Part shown: positions 44,508-54,020 of the stretch, one piece after another
Position numbering within the stretch: position 1 is the first letter of the stretch
How the letters are laid out: each line of letters opens with the position of its first letter
Source of the DNA: Bacteroides sp.
GTDB lineage: Bacteria > Bacteroidota > Bacteroidia > Bacteroidales > Muribaculaceae
Direction of reading: 5' to 3'
DNA length: 64,000 bases
NCBI GenBank assembly: GCA_023666905.1
Contig: JAMPBC010000001.1
Coordinates: forward strand, 106,137 to 170,136
Notes under the pieces: model-generated
What the model was told of the DNA's origin: nothing
The model's input: the letters and a program-made list of their open reading frames with translations, nothing else
The model's database searches: none
Translations under genes and position numbers: made by a program

Positions 44508-45245
44508 ATGTCAATTAACCTAACGATAGACCAAGGCAATTCGGCCGCCAAGCTTGCACTCTGGAAGGGTGAAACCATGGTTGACAGCCGCATCGAGACG
44601 TCGCTGACGCCCGATGCCATTCATCATTTTCTCCATCCTCACACCCCGAAGGTTGACAACGCCATTTATTGCTCGGTGGTGAGCCGCGGCACAGAAGTTA
44701 TGGCCATGCTCTCGGAATTTGCATCCCGTGCCATGCGTCTGTCCAGCGACATGCCGCTCCCCATTACCATTGACTACGGGACACCGGGAACACTCGGAGC
44801 CGACCGTGTGGCAGCCGGAGCCGGAGCAGCCGCCTTGTTTCCGGGCGAACGGTTGCTGGTGGTTGACGCCGGCACTGCCGTTACATACGATGCCATCAGT
44901 GAAAACGGCCATTTTCTCGGCGGCAACATTGCCCCGGGAATGAACATGCGCCTGGAGGCCCTGCACCGCTTCACCGCCCGCCTGCCAAGGGTAAAAGTTC
45001 CCCGCGAACTTCCCACCGACCGCATTTTCGGCTGCGACACCGCCTCGGCCATGATTCTTGGCTCCGTCTACGGCATTTTGGGAGCCATATCTTATTACGA
45101 ATCACAGTTCAACCCATCGCGCGTGGTAATGACCGGCGGATGGGCCGGGGAGCTATCCCGGCTGTGCCAATTTCCGGTCCATGTGGAGCCACAACTGGTG
45201 AGCATTGGCCTAAACCGCATATTGATTTATAATGAAACCAAGTAA
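44508..45245 (+). CDS. coaX: Type III pantothenate kinase
   Basis: CoaX phosphorylates pantothenate, the first step of coenzyme A synthesis. The 245-residue protein shows the ASKHA-fold motifs: the phosphate-binding DQGNSAAKLALW at the N-terminus, GTLGADRVAAG in the middle, VVDAGTAVTYD and GGNIAPGMNMR. Length is normal. The last 14 bases overlap the next gene, which is the start of a Bacteroidetes envelope gene set (barrel, lptC, CBS transporter). Confidence 0.95.
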   Translation: MSINLTIDQGNSAAKLALWKGETMVDSRIETSLTPDAIHHFLHPHTPKVDNAIYCSVVSRGTEVMAMLSEFASRAMRLSSDMPLPITIDYGTPGTLGADRVAAGAGAAALFPGERLLVVDAGTAVTYDAISENGHFLGGNIAPGMNMRLEALHRFTARLPRVKVPRELPTDRIFGCDTASAMILGSVYGILGAISYYESQFNPSRVVMTGGWAGELSRLCQFPVHVEPQLVSIGLNRILIYNETK

Positions 45246-46482
45246 CAAAACCCTCCTCGCGCTGATTTTCGCCTTCACAGCCTCAACGGCATTGGCCCAG
45301 ATAATGTCGCCATACTCAAAATTCGGCTATGGTCTGCTTGACAACAATGCCACGGCCGCCCAAATGCAAATGGGCGGTGTGGGTTATGCCATGAGCTCCG
45401 GACGTCAGATAAATGTAATGAACCCGGCCTCGTATGCAGCCGCCGACACTCTCACGTTCCTGTTTGACATGGGTGTTGACCTCACCTCGCTGAAATCAAG
45501 CGAAACCGATGCCGGCGGCGTGAAAACAACCGACTCGCAATTTGGCGGCGGTCTGGACTACATTACCATGCAGGTTCCCATTGCCAAACGCTTCGGCGCC
45601 AGCTTAGGCTTGCTCCCATACAGCTCGGTGGGCTACTCGTTCGGCTCGGAAATTCGCAACGGACTCAACTCCCGTCAGGGACAAGGTGGTATAAACCAGC
45701 TTTATCTTGGCTTTGCAGGCCGCATTGTCAAGGGGCTGAGCGTGGGATTCAACGCCAGCTACATGTTCGGCAATGTGATAAACGATGTGACCGTGAGAAC
45801 CGACGGTGGCTCGGAATCGCTGTTTGAGCAGGTGATGCAGGTTCGCGACTTCCGATTCCAGTTCGGCGCACAATACAAATTCAACCTCAACACTGACAAT
45901 GCCATTGGCCTTGGCTTGACTTATTCGCCCGGGAAGGCACTGTTGGGCAAGGCCTGGGTTACCAAATATGACATCAACAACGATGAGGCACCCGACACCA
46001 TTGCCACAGCCCGCCTGCGTCATAACGCCGAACTGGCCGAGAGCTGGGGCGCCGGCATAAGCTACGAATGGAAAAAACAGCTTTTTGTAGAAGCCGACTT
46101 CACATATCAGCCTTGGGGCAAGGTGAAAACTCTGCAACTCAAAAACTTCGAGGGCACTCGCTTTGCCGACCGCTACCAGGCATCGCTCGGTGCATCCTAC
46201 ACTCTCTCGCAACGCGGAGGCTATTTCAAGCGCGTCACTTACCGCGCCGGAGGATTCTATAACCGCGACTACATGATGGTGGGAAGCAATCACGTGAAGG
46301 AGTATGGCTTTGGACTTGGCTTCGGGTTTCCGGCATTGCAGTCGAAAACCATAATAAATCTCGGTGTGGAATACCGTCACCGGGCAGCCACCGACAAAAA
46401 CCTACTTAAGGAGAACTACATCAACATTCGCCTTGGGCTGAATTTCAACGAAATTTGGTTCTTCCAAAACAAAATTAAATAA
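45232..46482 (+). CDS. FadL/OmpP1-like outer-membrane barrel
   Basis: A 416-residue protein with a signal peptide ending TALAQ. The mature N-terminus (IMSPYSKFGYGLLDNNATA, then NVMNPASYAAAD) and long barrel of alternating strands resemble FadL-type outer-membrane transporters for hydrophobic molecules. It overlaps coaX by 14 bases, so the two are translated together. The substrate is unknown. Confidence 0.78.
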   Translation: MKPSNKTLLALIFAFTASTALAQIMSPYSKFGYGLLDNNATAAQMQMGGVGYAMSSGRQINVMNPASYAAADTLTFLFDMGVDLTSLKSSETDAGGVKTTDSQFGGGLDYITMQVPIAKRFGASLGLLPYSSVGYSFGSEIRNGLNSRQGQGGINQLYLGFAGRIVKGLSVGFNASYMFGNVINDVTVRTDGGSESLFEQVMQVRDFRFQFGAQYKFNLNTDNAIGLGLTYSPGKALLGKAWVTKYDINNDEAPDTIATARLRHNAELAESWGAGISYEWKKQLFVEADFTYQPWGKVKTLQLKNFEGTRFADRYQASLGASYTLSQRGGYFKRVTYRAGGFYNRDYMMVGSNHVKEYGFGLGFGFPALQSKTIINLGVEYRHRAATDKNLLKENYINIRLGLNFNEIWFFQNKIK

Positions 46483-46516
46483 ACAGAGCATCGGGACACA
46501 GCACCTTATATCCTGC

Positions 46517-47209
46517 ATGATACGCGTTTCGGGTCAATTTTCGCTTCGCACGTTACCGCTTGCCGTGGCTGCCACGCTGCTTGCTTCGGTGATGTGGGCA
46601 TGTGCCGAAAAGGAGCAGGAACTCATGAAGGGAAACTTCGACCCCGAGAAGTTTGCCACAATGACCACCACCAATGTGTCAACTCTCATTTCCGACTCCG
46701 GAGTGGTGCGTTATAAAATAGTGTCACCGTTGTGGCTGGTTTTCGATCAGGCCTCGGAGCCCCACTGGGACTTCCCCAAAGGAGTTCACCTGGAAAAATA
46801 CAACGACTTGTTCCGCGTGGAGGCCGAAGTGAAGTGCGACTCGGCAAAATACTTCAAAAACCATCAGTTATGGCGCCTTGACGGCTATGTGGAAATCACT
46901 AATATTGCCGGCGAGAAATTCCTCACCCCGCAACTTTATTGGGACCAGCGCCACCAAAAGCTTTATTCCGATTCCTTTATTCACATCGAGCGCCAGGGAC
47001 GCATTATCGAGGGCTACGGATTCACATCCAACGAACGGCTCACACAATATGAAGTTAAAAAGGTGATGGGCATGTTCCCGGCCACCGATTTCAAAGTTGG
47101 AGCCGGAGCCCAGCAAACCGATTCGGCAAGCGGCGCCCGGCCGGCACCCTTACCCGCCACACCGCCGACAGCCGACACAACCAACTACGCTACACCTACA
47201 CAACAATGA
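46517..47209 (+). CDS. lptC: LPS export protein LptC
   Basis: LptC is the membrane-anchored periplasmic part of the Lpt bridge that carries lipopolysaccharide from the LptBFG transporter to LptA. The 230-residue product has an N-terminal membrane or lipoprotein-like segment (VMWACAEKEQEL), then a beta-jellyroll-like region (VRYKIVSPLWLVFD; RVEAEVKCDSAKYF; LWRLDGYVEITN). A Pro/Thr-rich tail ends it. It overlaps the CBS-transporter gene by four bases. Confidence 0.82.
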   Translation: MIRVSGQFSLRTLPLAVAATLLASVMWACAEKEQELMKGNFDPEKFATMTTTNVSTLISDSGVVRYKIVSPLWLVFDQASEPHWDFPKGVHLEKYNDLFRVEAEVKCDSAKYFKNHQLWRLDGYVEITNIAGEKFLTPQLYWDQRHQKLYSDSFIHIERQGRIIEGYGFTSNERLTQYEVKKVMGMFPATDFKVGAGAQQTDSASGARPAPLPATPPTADTTNYATPTQQ

Positions 47210-48501
47210 CTCTAAGCACCTGGATTATACTCGCAGTGGTTTCACTCATTTTCTCGGCCCTGTTTTCGGGAACCGAGATTGCCTACATTACCTCTGACCG
47301 CGTGAGAGTGGAACTCGACGTGAAGCGCGGAGGCATGCTGGGCAAGGTGATTAACCTCTTTTACAAGGACGAGGACCTGTTCATTTCCACCATTCTGGTG
47401 GGCAACAACATAATGCTCGTTATCTACGGTATGGGGGCCGCGTATCTCATAGAGAACCAATGGCTGAACAATTACCAGGACATGAACGAGGCCCTTAGGC
47501 TCATAATTTCCACGCTCATATCCACCGGGGTGATTCTGGTTACTGGGGAGTTCTTCCCAAAAACCATTTTCCGCATAAACCCGTATGCCTCGCTCAAGGT
47601 AATTGCCATGCCACTTGCCGTGTTCTACTTTCTGCTCTGGCCGGTGTCAGTGTTCACCGCGTGGCTTTCGCGCACCCTTATGCGTATTTGCGGCATAAAG
47701 TCCGATTCACAGAAAATGGGCATGCTTTCCGTGGGCGACCTCAACCGCTATCTTGAAACCAACATTGACGAGATTAACCCTGAAAAAGCACCCGTGGAAC
47801 ATGAGGTGAAGATTTTTCACAACGCGCTCGACTTCTCCAACACTCACGTGCGCGACTGCATGCTACCGCGAAATGAAATTGTGGCCGTCAACATTGCCAC
47901 CACAACCCGCGAAATGCTCAGCAAGCTCTTCACTGAATCGGGCCGAAGCAAGATTGTGGTATATGCCGACGACATTGACAACGTGTTGGGTTACATTCAT
48001 GTGAGCGAGCTTTTCAATCCGGAAACAGACTGGAAACAGCACATAAAACCGGTGATTTTTGCTCCCGAAGCTCTGCTTGCGAACAAACTGATGCGCCGAT
48101 TGCTCAGCGAAAAACGCTCAATGGCAGTGGTGGTCGATGAATTTGGAGGCACCGCGGGACTGGTTACGCTCGAGGACCTTGTGGAGGAAATTTTCGGCGA
48201 CATACGTGACGAACACGACACCGCCACCGACCTTGTGCGCGAGGTGGAGCCGAATGTGTTCGAATGTTCCGGCCGAGTGGAGATAGAGACCCTTCGCGAG
48301 CAGTATCATATTGACATTCCCGAGGATGACGACTATCAGACTCTTGCCGGATTCATTCTCACTTCAACAGGTCAGCTGCCGCCTCAGGGCGAGACCATAA
48401 GAATTGACCGCTTTGACCTTACAATTCTCAAACGCACAGCCTCGCGCCTTGAACAGATTCGCATTGCTCCGGTTTCAGATCACGACTCCGAACAAGAATA
48501 A
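47206..48501 (+). CDS. CNNM/CorC-family membrane protein (hemolysin-like)
   Basis: A 431-residue protein with a DUF21 membrane domain (about 1-170), a pair of CBS domains (about 200-330; HVRDCMLPRNEIVAV, VVDEFGGTAGLVTLEDLVEE) and a C-terminal CorC_HlyC domain. Members are thought to export Mg2+ or other divalent cations; in Bacteroidetes, GldE is a related protein. It overlaps lptC by four bases and is followed by rnz after a gap of 7 bases. Confidence 0.88.
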   Translation: MTLSTWIILAVVSLIFSALFSGTEIAYITSDRVRVELDVKRGGMLGKVINLFYKDEDLFISTILVGNNIMLVIYGMGAAYLIENQWLNNYQDMNEALRLIISTLISTGVILVTGEFFPKTIFRINPYASLKVIAMPLAVFYFLLWPVSVFTAWLSRTLMRICGIKSDSQKMGMLSVGDLNRYLETNIDEINPEKAPVEHEVKIFHNALDFSNTHVRDCMLPRNEIVAVNIATTTREMLSKLFTESGRSKIVVYADDIDNVLGYIHVSELFNPETDWKQHIKPVIFAPEALLANKLMRRLLSEKRSMAVVVDEFGGTAGLVTLEDLVEEIFGDIRDEHDTATDLVREVEPNVFECSGRVEIETLREQYHIDIPEDDDYQTLAGFILTSTGQLPPQGETIRIDRFDLTILKRTASRLEQIRIAPVSDHDSEQE

Positions 48502-48508
48502 TAAAGTT

Positions 48509-49423
48509 ATGAGCGATTTCCATCTCACCATTTTGGGCTGCGGCTCGGCCACTCCCACTCCTTTACGCCAACCCACGTCGCAGGTAATTTCCTACCGTGG
48601 CCGCCTCATGCTGATTGATTGCGGTGAAGGAGCTCAGGCCATGCTGCGAAAAATGGGGTTACCATTTTCGCGCATCACCCACGTGTTCATCTCGCACATG
48701 CATGGCGACCACTGTCTTGGATTGCCCGGGCTGCTTTCCACGCTTGACCTCAACCAAAAAGAGGGAACGGTTACGGTGGTGCTCCCAAAAAATGGCGAGA
48801 AGATTATGCGCGAAATGGCCGACTTTTTCTGCAAGGAACGCTCTTACAATCTTGAATTCCAGCCGCTGAGCGGCAATGGTGGCACCGTGCTCGACCTTCC
48901 TTCGCTCACCGTGGATGCCTTTCCACTTTATCACCGCGTTCCGACCTACGGCTACGTTTTCCGCGAAAAGCCAAAAGGACGACATTTGCGGGGCGACATG
49001 GTGGAGTTTTACAAAGTTCCCCACTACAAGCGCGAGGAGCTGCGTCATGGCGCCGACTTTGTCACAACCGATGGCACCGTGGTCCCCAACAGTGTGTTGA
49101 CAACCGACCCGAGCCCATCGGTAAGCTATGCCTTCTGCTCCGACACCGCGTTTGACGAGCGCGTGGCCCGCGCCGTGGAGGGAGTTGACTGGCTTTATCA
49201 CGAAGCCACCTACGATTCATCGCTTGCCGAGGACGCACACTCGCGCGGACACTCCACAGCTGCCGAGGCCGGACGGATAGCGGCAATGGCTCATGTACGA
49301 CACCTTATTATAGGTCACTACTCCAAGCGATATACTTCAGTGGACATACTTGTGGAGGATGCCCGGAAAGAATTTCCTGACGTCACGGCAGCTTACGATG
49401 GCCTTCAAATTGATCTGACATGA
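48509..49423 (+). CDS. rnz: Ribonuclease Z
   Basis: RNase Z cleaves the 3' trailer of tRNA precursors. The 304-residue protein has the zinc-binding SHMHGDHCLGLPG (H63, H65, D67, H68), the N-terminal LGCGSATPTP, and the later YHRVPTYGY and HSTAAEAG segments. The ATG at 48509 was chosen because it gives the standard start; the longer frame lies inside the previous gene. It overlaps tadA by four bases. Confidence 0.95.
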   Translation: MSDFHLTILGCGSATPTPLRQPTSQVISYRGRLMLIDCGEGAQAMLRKMGLPFSRITHVFISHMHGDHCLGLPGLLSTLDLNQKEGTVTVVLPKNGEKIMREMADFFCKERSYNLEFQPLSGNGGTVLDLPSLTVDAFPLYHRVPTYGYVFREKPKGRHLRGDMVEFYKVPHYKREELRHGADFVTTDGTVVPNSVLTTDPSPSVSYAFCSDTAFDERVARAVEGVDWLYHEATYDSSLAEDAHSRGHSTAAEAGRIAAMAHVRHLIIGHYSKRYTSVDILVEDARKEFPDVTAAYDGLQIDLT

Positions 49424-49863
49424 GTTTCACTTCCGGCGACGAACGGTTCATGCGCATGGCGCTTGAAGAAGCACACCTTGCAGCCGAGGAGGGGGAAGTG
49501 CCTGTTGGGGCCGTGGTGGTTAGCCGCGGACGCGTAATTGGTCGCGGACACAATCTCACTGAATCACTCACCGATGTCACGGCGCATGCCGAGATGCAAG
49601 CCATAACGGCCGCGTCGCAATTTCTTGGAGGCAAATATCTCACAGAGTGCGAGCTGTTTGTAACCGTGGAGCCTTGCATAATGTGCGCCGGCGCGCTGGG
49701 ATGGAGTCAGATAAGCCGGATTGTTTACGGTGCGCCCGACCCCAAACGCGGAAGCACACGCTTTTCGCCCTCCCCTTTTCATCCTCGCACAAAAGTGGAA
49801 AGTGGCCTTTTGGAACAGGAATGTGCCGCACTGATGAAAAGTTTTTTTGCCGCCAAACGCTGA
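49420..49863 (+). CDS. tadA: tRNA-specific adenosine deaminase
   Basis: TadA changes the wobble adenosine of tRNA(Arg) ACG to inosine. The 147-residue enzyme has the zinc deaminase motif H56-A-E58 in TAHAEMQAI and PC-IMC at C86/C89 with the conserved VEPCIMCAGAL. Length and motifs are normal. It directly follows rnz with overlapping codons, linking two tRNA-processing enzymes. Confidence 0.95.
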   Translation: MSFTSGDERFMRMALEEAHLAAEEGEVPVGAVVVSRGRVIGRGHNLTESLTDVTAHAEMQAITAASQFLGGKYLTECELFVTVEPCIMCAGALGWSQISRIVYGAPDPKRGSTRFSPSPFHPRTKVESGLLEQECAALMKSFFAAKR

Positions 49864-49893
49864 CACCTCCAACTTTTTTGCTAATTTTGGGCA

Positions 49894-50880
49894 ATGATGA
49901 CAGCCAAAATCATCCGACTGACGCGCATTGTCCTATCCGTTGTGATATTGGGCATGCTCACGTGTGCCCTGTGCATACCGGCTTTGGCCATACCCGGAGT
50001 GTCGGCGTGGCTTGAGAAAATACAATTAGGACCGGCCATATTAAGCTTCTCGCTTATAATGATTGTGGCATGGCTTCTTGTCACACTTGCTTTTGGCCGC
50101 GTGTACTGCTCCACAGCGTGCCCCATGGGCACGGTTCAGGACCTATTTGCCCGGGTACCACGCCTGATGCCGCTTGATAAATTCGGCCGGTCGCCTCGAC
50201 GTTACCGCTACGCAAAACCGCTCACGGCCTTGCGCTACACCATACTTTTGCTCACGCTGGGGTGTCTCATTGCCGGCTTCATGACCATTCCATCAGTGCT
50301 TGAACCCTTCTCGGCGTTCAACCGCATTTGCAACGCGCTCCTATCGCCGGCACTAAACACCGTGAGCGAATATTTGGAGCCGCTTGGACTTACGAGACGT
50401 GCTCCGGCCATGGTTGTAACCGTTTCGGCGAGCGCCACCTTGTTGGCCGCATTCATTCTGTGTGCCGTGGCAATTCTGGCAATGAACGGCGGAAGAACCG
50501 TGTGCAACACCGTGTGCCCCGTAGGAACAGCCTTGGGATGCGTGAGCCGTTATGCCATCTATCAAATGGACATTGACACAGACCTGTGCATTCAGTGCGG
50601 AAAATGCGCCGATGCGTGCAAAGGAGCCTGCATTGACCTGAAGGACCACACCGTGGACGGGTCGCGATGCGTGGTGTGTTTTGACTGCGCCGCGGTTTGT
50701 CCCAACAATGCCATACGCTTCACCCGCAACCGCAAACAGCTTGCCGCTCCGCTTATGCAACGCATAGCCGGACCTGGCCGACAGCCGCAGACTTCACTCA
50801 ACAGCAACATGCCATGCTCGGCACCGACACCTCCGGCACCATCATCTGAAATTGAACCTGTGGCCAAGCCAAAATGTTAA
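49894..50880 (+). CDS. Polytopic 4Fe-4S ferredoxin protein (NapH/RdxA-like)
   Basis: A 328-residue protein with about five membrane helices, two CxxxCP sites typical of NapH-type proteins (CSTACPMGT near residue 75 and CNTVCPVGT near 210) and, after about residue 225, two 4Fe-4S ferredoxin motifs (CIQCGKCADACKGA and CVVCFDCAAVCP). It should pass electrons across the inner membrane; the partner is unclear. An element TAATTTTG ends four bases before the ATG and may be a promoter. The next gene is HypE/PurM-like. Confidence 0.88.
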   Translation: MMTAKIIRLTRIVLSVVILGMLTCALCIPALAIPGVSAWLEKIQLGPAILSFSLIMIVAWLLVTLAFGRVYCSTACPMGTVQDLFARVPRLMPLDKFGRSPRRYRYAKPLTALRYTILLLTLGCLIAGFMTIPSVLEPFSAFNRICNALLSPALNTVSEYLEPLGLTRRAPAMVVTVSASATLLAAFILCAVAILAMNGGRTVCNTVCPVGTALGCVSRYAIYQMDIDTDLCIQCGKCADACKGACIDLKDHTVDGSRCVVCFDCAAVCPNNAIRFTRNRKQLAAPLMQRIAGPGRQPQTSLNSNMPCSAPTPPAPSSEIEPVAKPKC

Positions 50881-50923
50881 TAGGGATATGAAACCGCTAC
50901 CGGCTTGACACACACATATCCCC

Positions 50924-51754
50924 ATGAATCGCAAAGATATATTCAGAAAAATAACCGGCGCCGGCAACTCGCTGCGCGCTGTTGAAAAAGCAGCTTTGAG
51001 CAACGGCGCTGTGCTGTCGTCGGCTCTCGTAACAACCATTCCCGCAACATTCGGCACCGGCAACATTGGTCGTCTGGCAGTGAACACCGTAGCTAATCGT
51101 CTGCTTGCCGCCGGAGCACTTCCGCGCTATGTATCGGCAACTGTGACGGTGGACATTGACACGCCGCCTGACATCATTGAAGCCGTGGCTCTGGGAATGC
51201 GCGACGCAGCCGTGCAAGCCGAAATGGAATGGGGAACCGTGGAATCGGACATTATTCCGGTTGGCCCCGCCAACGGAATTGCCATATCCATGTTCGGTGT
51301 GGGAACACGAATCACGGCTGTCGAAGGCCCCATGCGCTGTCCGCAACCGGGCGACGCAATAATTATAACCGGCCCCGTGGGAGCCACCGGAGCGGCCATT
51401 GAAGGCGAAAAAAAAGGCGTGGAGGTTATAGCCCCGGCCGACGGCATTACCATGACCGATGTAATGCGGGCCGCATTTGCCAATACGCCGCGTCTGTCGG
51501 CTGCGCTCTACCCCATTCACGGAATCGATGAATCACTTGACCTTGTGGGAGTGAAGGCCACCGTCAACGCCGACAAAGTTCCTGTTCTCCCCGCTGTCAA
51601 AGCCGCTTGTGAGGTGATGAACCTGAATCCTCTGAGCCTTGCCACCGCCGATGCCATGTTGCTTGCCGTGGCACCCGACCGTGCTCAGGGACTCATTGAC
51701 GCCCTCCAGCGCTATCCCGGCGGCGAGCAAGCTGCCGTGATTGGGTTTGTGTAA
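50924..51754 (+). CDS. HypE/PurM-like protein without a HypE tail
   Basis: A 276-residue protein with the AIR synthase-related fold: an N-terminal half with NIGRLAVNTVANRLLAAGAL and a C-terminal half with GDAIIITGPVGATGAA. HypE, which makes the cyanide ligands of NiFe hydrogenases, is about 330 residues long and ends with a thiocyanate-carrying cysteine; this protein ends AAVIGFV and lacks that cysteine. No hydrogenase genes are nearby. It could be another ATP-dependent enzyme of the PurM superfamily. It follows the ferredoxin protein by 43 bases. Confidence 0.75.
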   Translation: MNRKDIFRKITGAGNSLRAVEKAALSNGAVLSSALVTTIPATFGTGNIGRLAVNTVANRLLAAGALPRYVSATVTVDIDTPPDIIEAVALGMRDAAVQAEMEWGTVESDIIPVGPANGIAISMFGVGTRITAVEGPMRCPQPGDAIIITGPVGATGAAIEGEKKGVEVIAPADGITMTDVMRAAFANTPRLSAALYPIHGIDESLDLVGVKATVNADKVPVLPAVKAACEVMNLNPLSLATADAMLLAVAPDRAQGLIDALQRYPGGEQAAVIGFV

Positions 51755-51773
51755 TGAATCAAACGGAGTTGAA

Positions 51774-51805
51774 TTTGCATCTATGCGCCTTATAAGCTAT
51801 CTTTG
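51774..51805 (+). promoter_or_regulatory. Promoter of hflX
   Basis: TTTG (51774-51777), 20 bases and TATCTTTG (51798-51805) are an almost perfect Bacteroidetes promoter. It overlaps the upstream TTG-start version of the hflX frame and therefore fixes the start at 51836. Confidence 0.8.
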
Positions 51806-51835
51806 CATATTCACTTCTTGACCTCATTGACCGAA

Positions 51836-53074
51836 ATGAAAGACCTGATTATAGAAAATGAACTTTCGGAACGCGCTGTTCTTGTGGGGCTCATCACTCC
51901 CCAACAAAACGAAGAGCGCGCCAACGAATATCTTGACGAACTCGCATTCTTAGCTGACACTGCCGGTGCCGTTACCGAGGCCCGGTTTCTGCAGCGAATG
52001 AACCAGCCTGACTCCCGCACCTTTGTGGGAAAAGGAAAACTGGAGGAGATTCGCCGCTATGTGGAGGAGAACGATATTGGCATGGCTATTTTCGATGACG
52101 ATCTGTCATCGAAACAGGTTGCCAACATTGAACGCGAGCTTAAAGTTAAGATTCTTGACCGCACAAGCCTTATTTTGGACATTTTCGCCAAGCGCGCCCA
52201 GACTGCCAATGCAAAAACCCAGGTGGAGCTGGCGCAATATCAATATCTGCTGCCGCGACTCACCCGCTTGTGGACCCACCTTGAGCGCCAGCGAGGAGGT
52301 ATTGGTATGCGTGGCCCGGGTGAAACCCAGATTGAGACTGACCGCCGAATAATTCTTGACAAAATTGCCCGCCTGAAAGCCGAGCTGCGCGACATTGACA
52401 AACAAAAAGCCGTGCAACGAAAAAATCGCGGCAAGCTCACGCGTGTGGCGCTGGTCGGCTACACCAATGTGGGTAAATCAACCATAATGAATCTGCTTAG
52501 CAAGAGCGACGTGTTTGCCGAAAACAAACTCTTTGCAACGTTGGACACCACCGTGCGCAAAGTTGTGATAGACAATCTGCCATTTCTGCTCACCGACACC
52601 GTGGGCTTCATACGCAAACTGCCCACACACTTGGTGGAGTCGTTCAAATCCACTCTTGACGAGGTTCGGGAGGCCGATGTACTGGTGCATGTGGTGGACA
52701 TTTCCCATCCTAACTTCGAGGAGCAGATTGAAGTTGTGAACCGCACGCTCAACGAAGTTTGCTCCGGTGCCGACAAGCCTATGATTATGGTGTTCAACAA
52801 AATCGATGCATTCACTTACACGCCCAAGGATGCCGACGACCTTACCCCCGCTACCCGCCGGAACATTTCGCTTGAAGAGCTCGAGCACACATGGATGAGT
52901 AAGTTAGGCGACAATGCCGTGTTCATATCGGCAAAGAAAGGCATTGGCATTGACCGGCTTAAAAAACTTCTTTACGATAAAGCCAAGGAGATTCACCTGA
53001 CCCGCTTCCCCTACAACGATTTCCTTTATCAAAATTACGAAACTGACCTAAATGACACTGACACGCAAGAATAA
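51836..53074 (+). CDS. hflX: Ribosome-associated GTPase HflX
   Basis: HflX is a GTPase that splits stalled or heat-damaged ribosomes. The 412-residue product has an N-terminal HflX domain (with FVGKGKLEEI and RGPGETQIETDRR), then the G domain: G1 GYTNVGKST, G3 DTVGFIRKLP and G4 NKID. The start at 51836 (MKDLIIENEL) is chosen because the longer frame begins inside the promoter. The stop lies inside the next gene (23-base overlap). Confidence 0.95.
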   Translation: MKDLIIENELSERAVLVGLITPQQNEERANEYLDELAFLADTAGAVTEARFLQRMNQPDSRTFVGKGKLEEIRRYVEENDIGMAIFDDDLSSKQVANIERELKVKILDRTSLILDIFAKRAQTANAKTQVELAQYQYLLPRLTRLWTHLERQRGGIGMRGPGETQIETDRRIILDKIARLKAELRDIDKQKAVQRKNRGKLTRVALVGYTNVGKSTIMNLLSKSDVFAENKLFATLDTTVRKVVIDNLPFLLTDTVGFIRKLPTHLVESFKSTLDEVREADVLVHVVDISHPNFEEQIEVVNRTLNEVCSGADKPMIMVFNKIDAFTYTPKDADDLTPATRRNISLEELEHTWMSKLGDNAVFISAKKGIGIDRLKKLLYDKAKEIHLTRFPYNDFLYQNYETDLNDTDTQE

Positions 53075-54020
53075 GGCACTTGTATTTGCCGCGCTCGCAG
53101 CCGTCATGATTATCATGACGACCTTTAGCATCAACGCCGCCCAAGTGAGCCGGCAAGTTTTCACATTCAGCCAAAATCCGGAGTTGAAGCTGACACGATA
53201 TGTTGATTCTACCGCAACGGCCAAGGACACTCCACTCCCCTGCATAATATTTGCTTTCGGAGGTGGATTCACCCATGGAGAGCGCGACGATGTGCGCTAT
53301 GAACCATATTTCAATTTCATGGCCCGGCAAGGATATGTGGTTTGTTCCATAGACTACCGCACCACTATGGCCGGCTTCAAGCCGGGCACCGGTCAATCGG
53401 CTCTGTTGGACTATGGAAAGGCCTTGGCCAACGCCATTCAAACGGCCACAACCGATTTCCTAACCGCCACAGGCTATGTCATTGCTAATGCCGCCAACTG
53501 GAACATTGACCCGACCAAGGTGGTAGCATCCGGCTCAAGCGCAGGGGCAATTACGGCACTGCAAGCCGAATACACACTGGTAAATTCACGCCCTGCCGGC
53601 TTTCCCGCAAACTTCAACTACGCCGCTCTGGTAACCTTTGCCGGAGCCGTGTTCACCCAAGGAACTCCACAAAACCTCAACCATTTCTGCCCGGCATTGC
53701 TTTTCCACGCCGATGCCGACATGCAGGTACCTTACTCAAGTCTTGTGCTCGGGCCGGTGGGATTGTATGGCTCCAAATATCTTGCCACCCAATTCAAGGA
53801 TGCGGGACTAAGCGGAGCGTTCTGGACCGAACTGGGAACAGGACATGAAATGGCTCTGACACCGATGACACAGAATCTGTTCACCATTGCGGGTTTCCTT
53901 CACCGCGTTCTTGACACCGACCGCAAGGCCTACGACTGGACAACCGTTACCGTTCCAGGTCGACCCGCTGACTACAAAACCGATTTCACAATCATGGACT
54001 ACATCAGAGGCAACATGTAA
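53052..54020 (+). CDS. Secreted or membrane-anchored alpha/beta hydrolase
   Basis: A 322-residue protein with an N-terminal membrane/signal segment (about 10-29) and an esterase-type fold. The oxyanion motif is FGGGFTHG, the nucleophile elbow GSSAGA gives S163, the acid is likely in FHADADMQVPY, and the histidine is in GTGHEMAL. It resembles carboxylesterase/lipase-type hydrolases; the substrate is unknown. It starts inside the end of hflX and ends at the ATG of the following gene. Confidence 0.8.
   Translation: MTLTRKNKALVFAALAAVMIIMTTFSINAAQVSRQVFTFSQNPELKLTRYVDSTATAKDTPLPCIIFAFGGGFTHGERDDVRYEPYFNFMARQGYVVCSIDYRTTMAGFKPGTGQSALLDYGKALANAIQTATTDFLTATGYVIANAANWNIDPTKVVASGSSAGAITALQAEYTLVNSRPAGFPANFNYAALVTFAGAVFTQGTPQNLNHFCPALLFHADADMQVPYSSLVLGPVGLYGSKYLATQFKDAGLSGAFWTELGTGHEMALTPMTQNLFTIAGFLHRVLDTDRKAYDWTTVTVPGRPADYKTDFTIMDYIRGNM

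Noticed and set aside
49882..49893. TAATTTTG directly before the NapH-like gene
   Set aside because: It fits the -7 box but lies four bases from the ATG and has no -33 partner; T-rich DNA gives such matches by chance. It is mentioned only in the gene entry.
51803..51835. Longer HflX start at a TTG
   Set aside because: The TTG lies in the -7 promoter box, so the message cannot include it.
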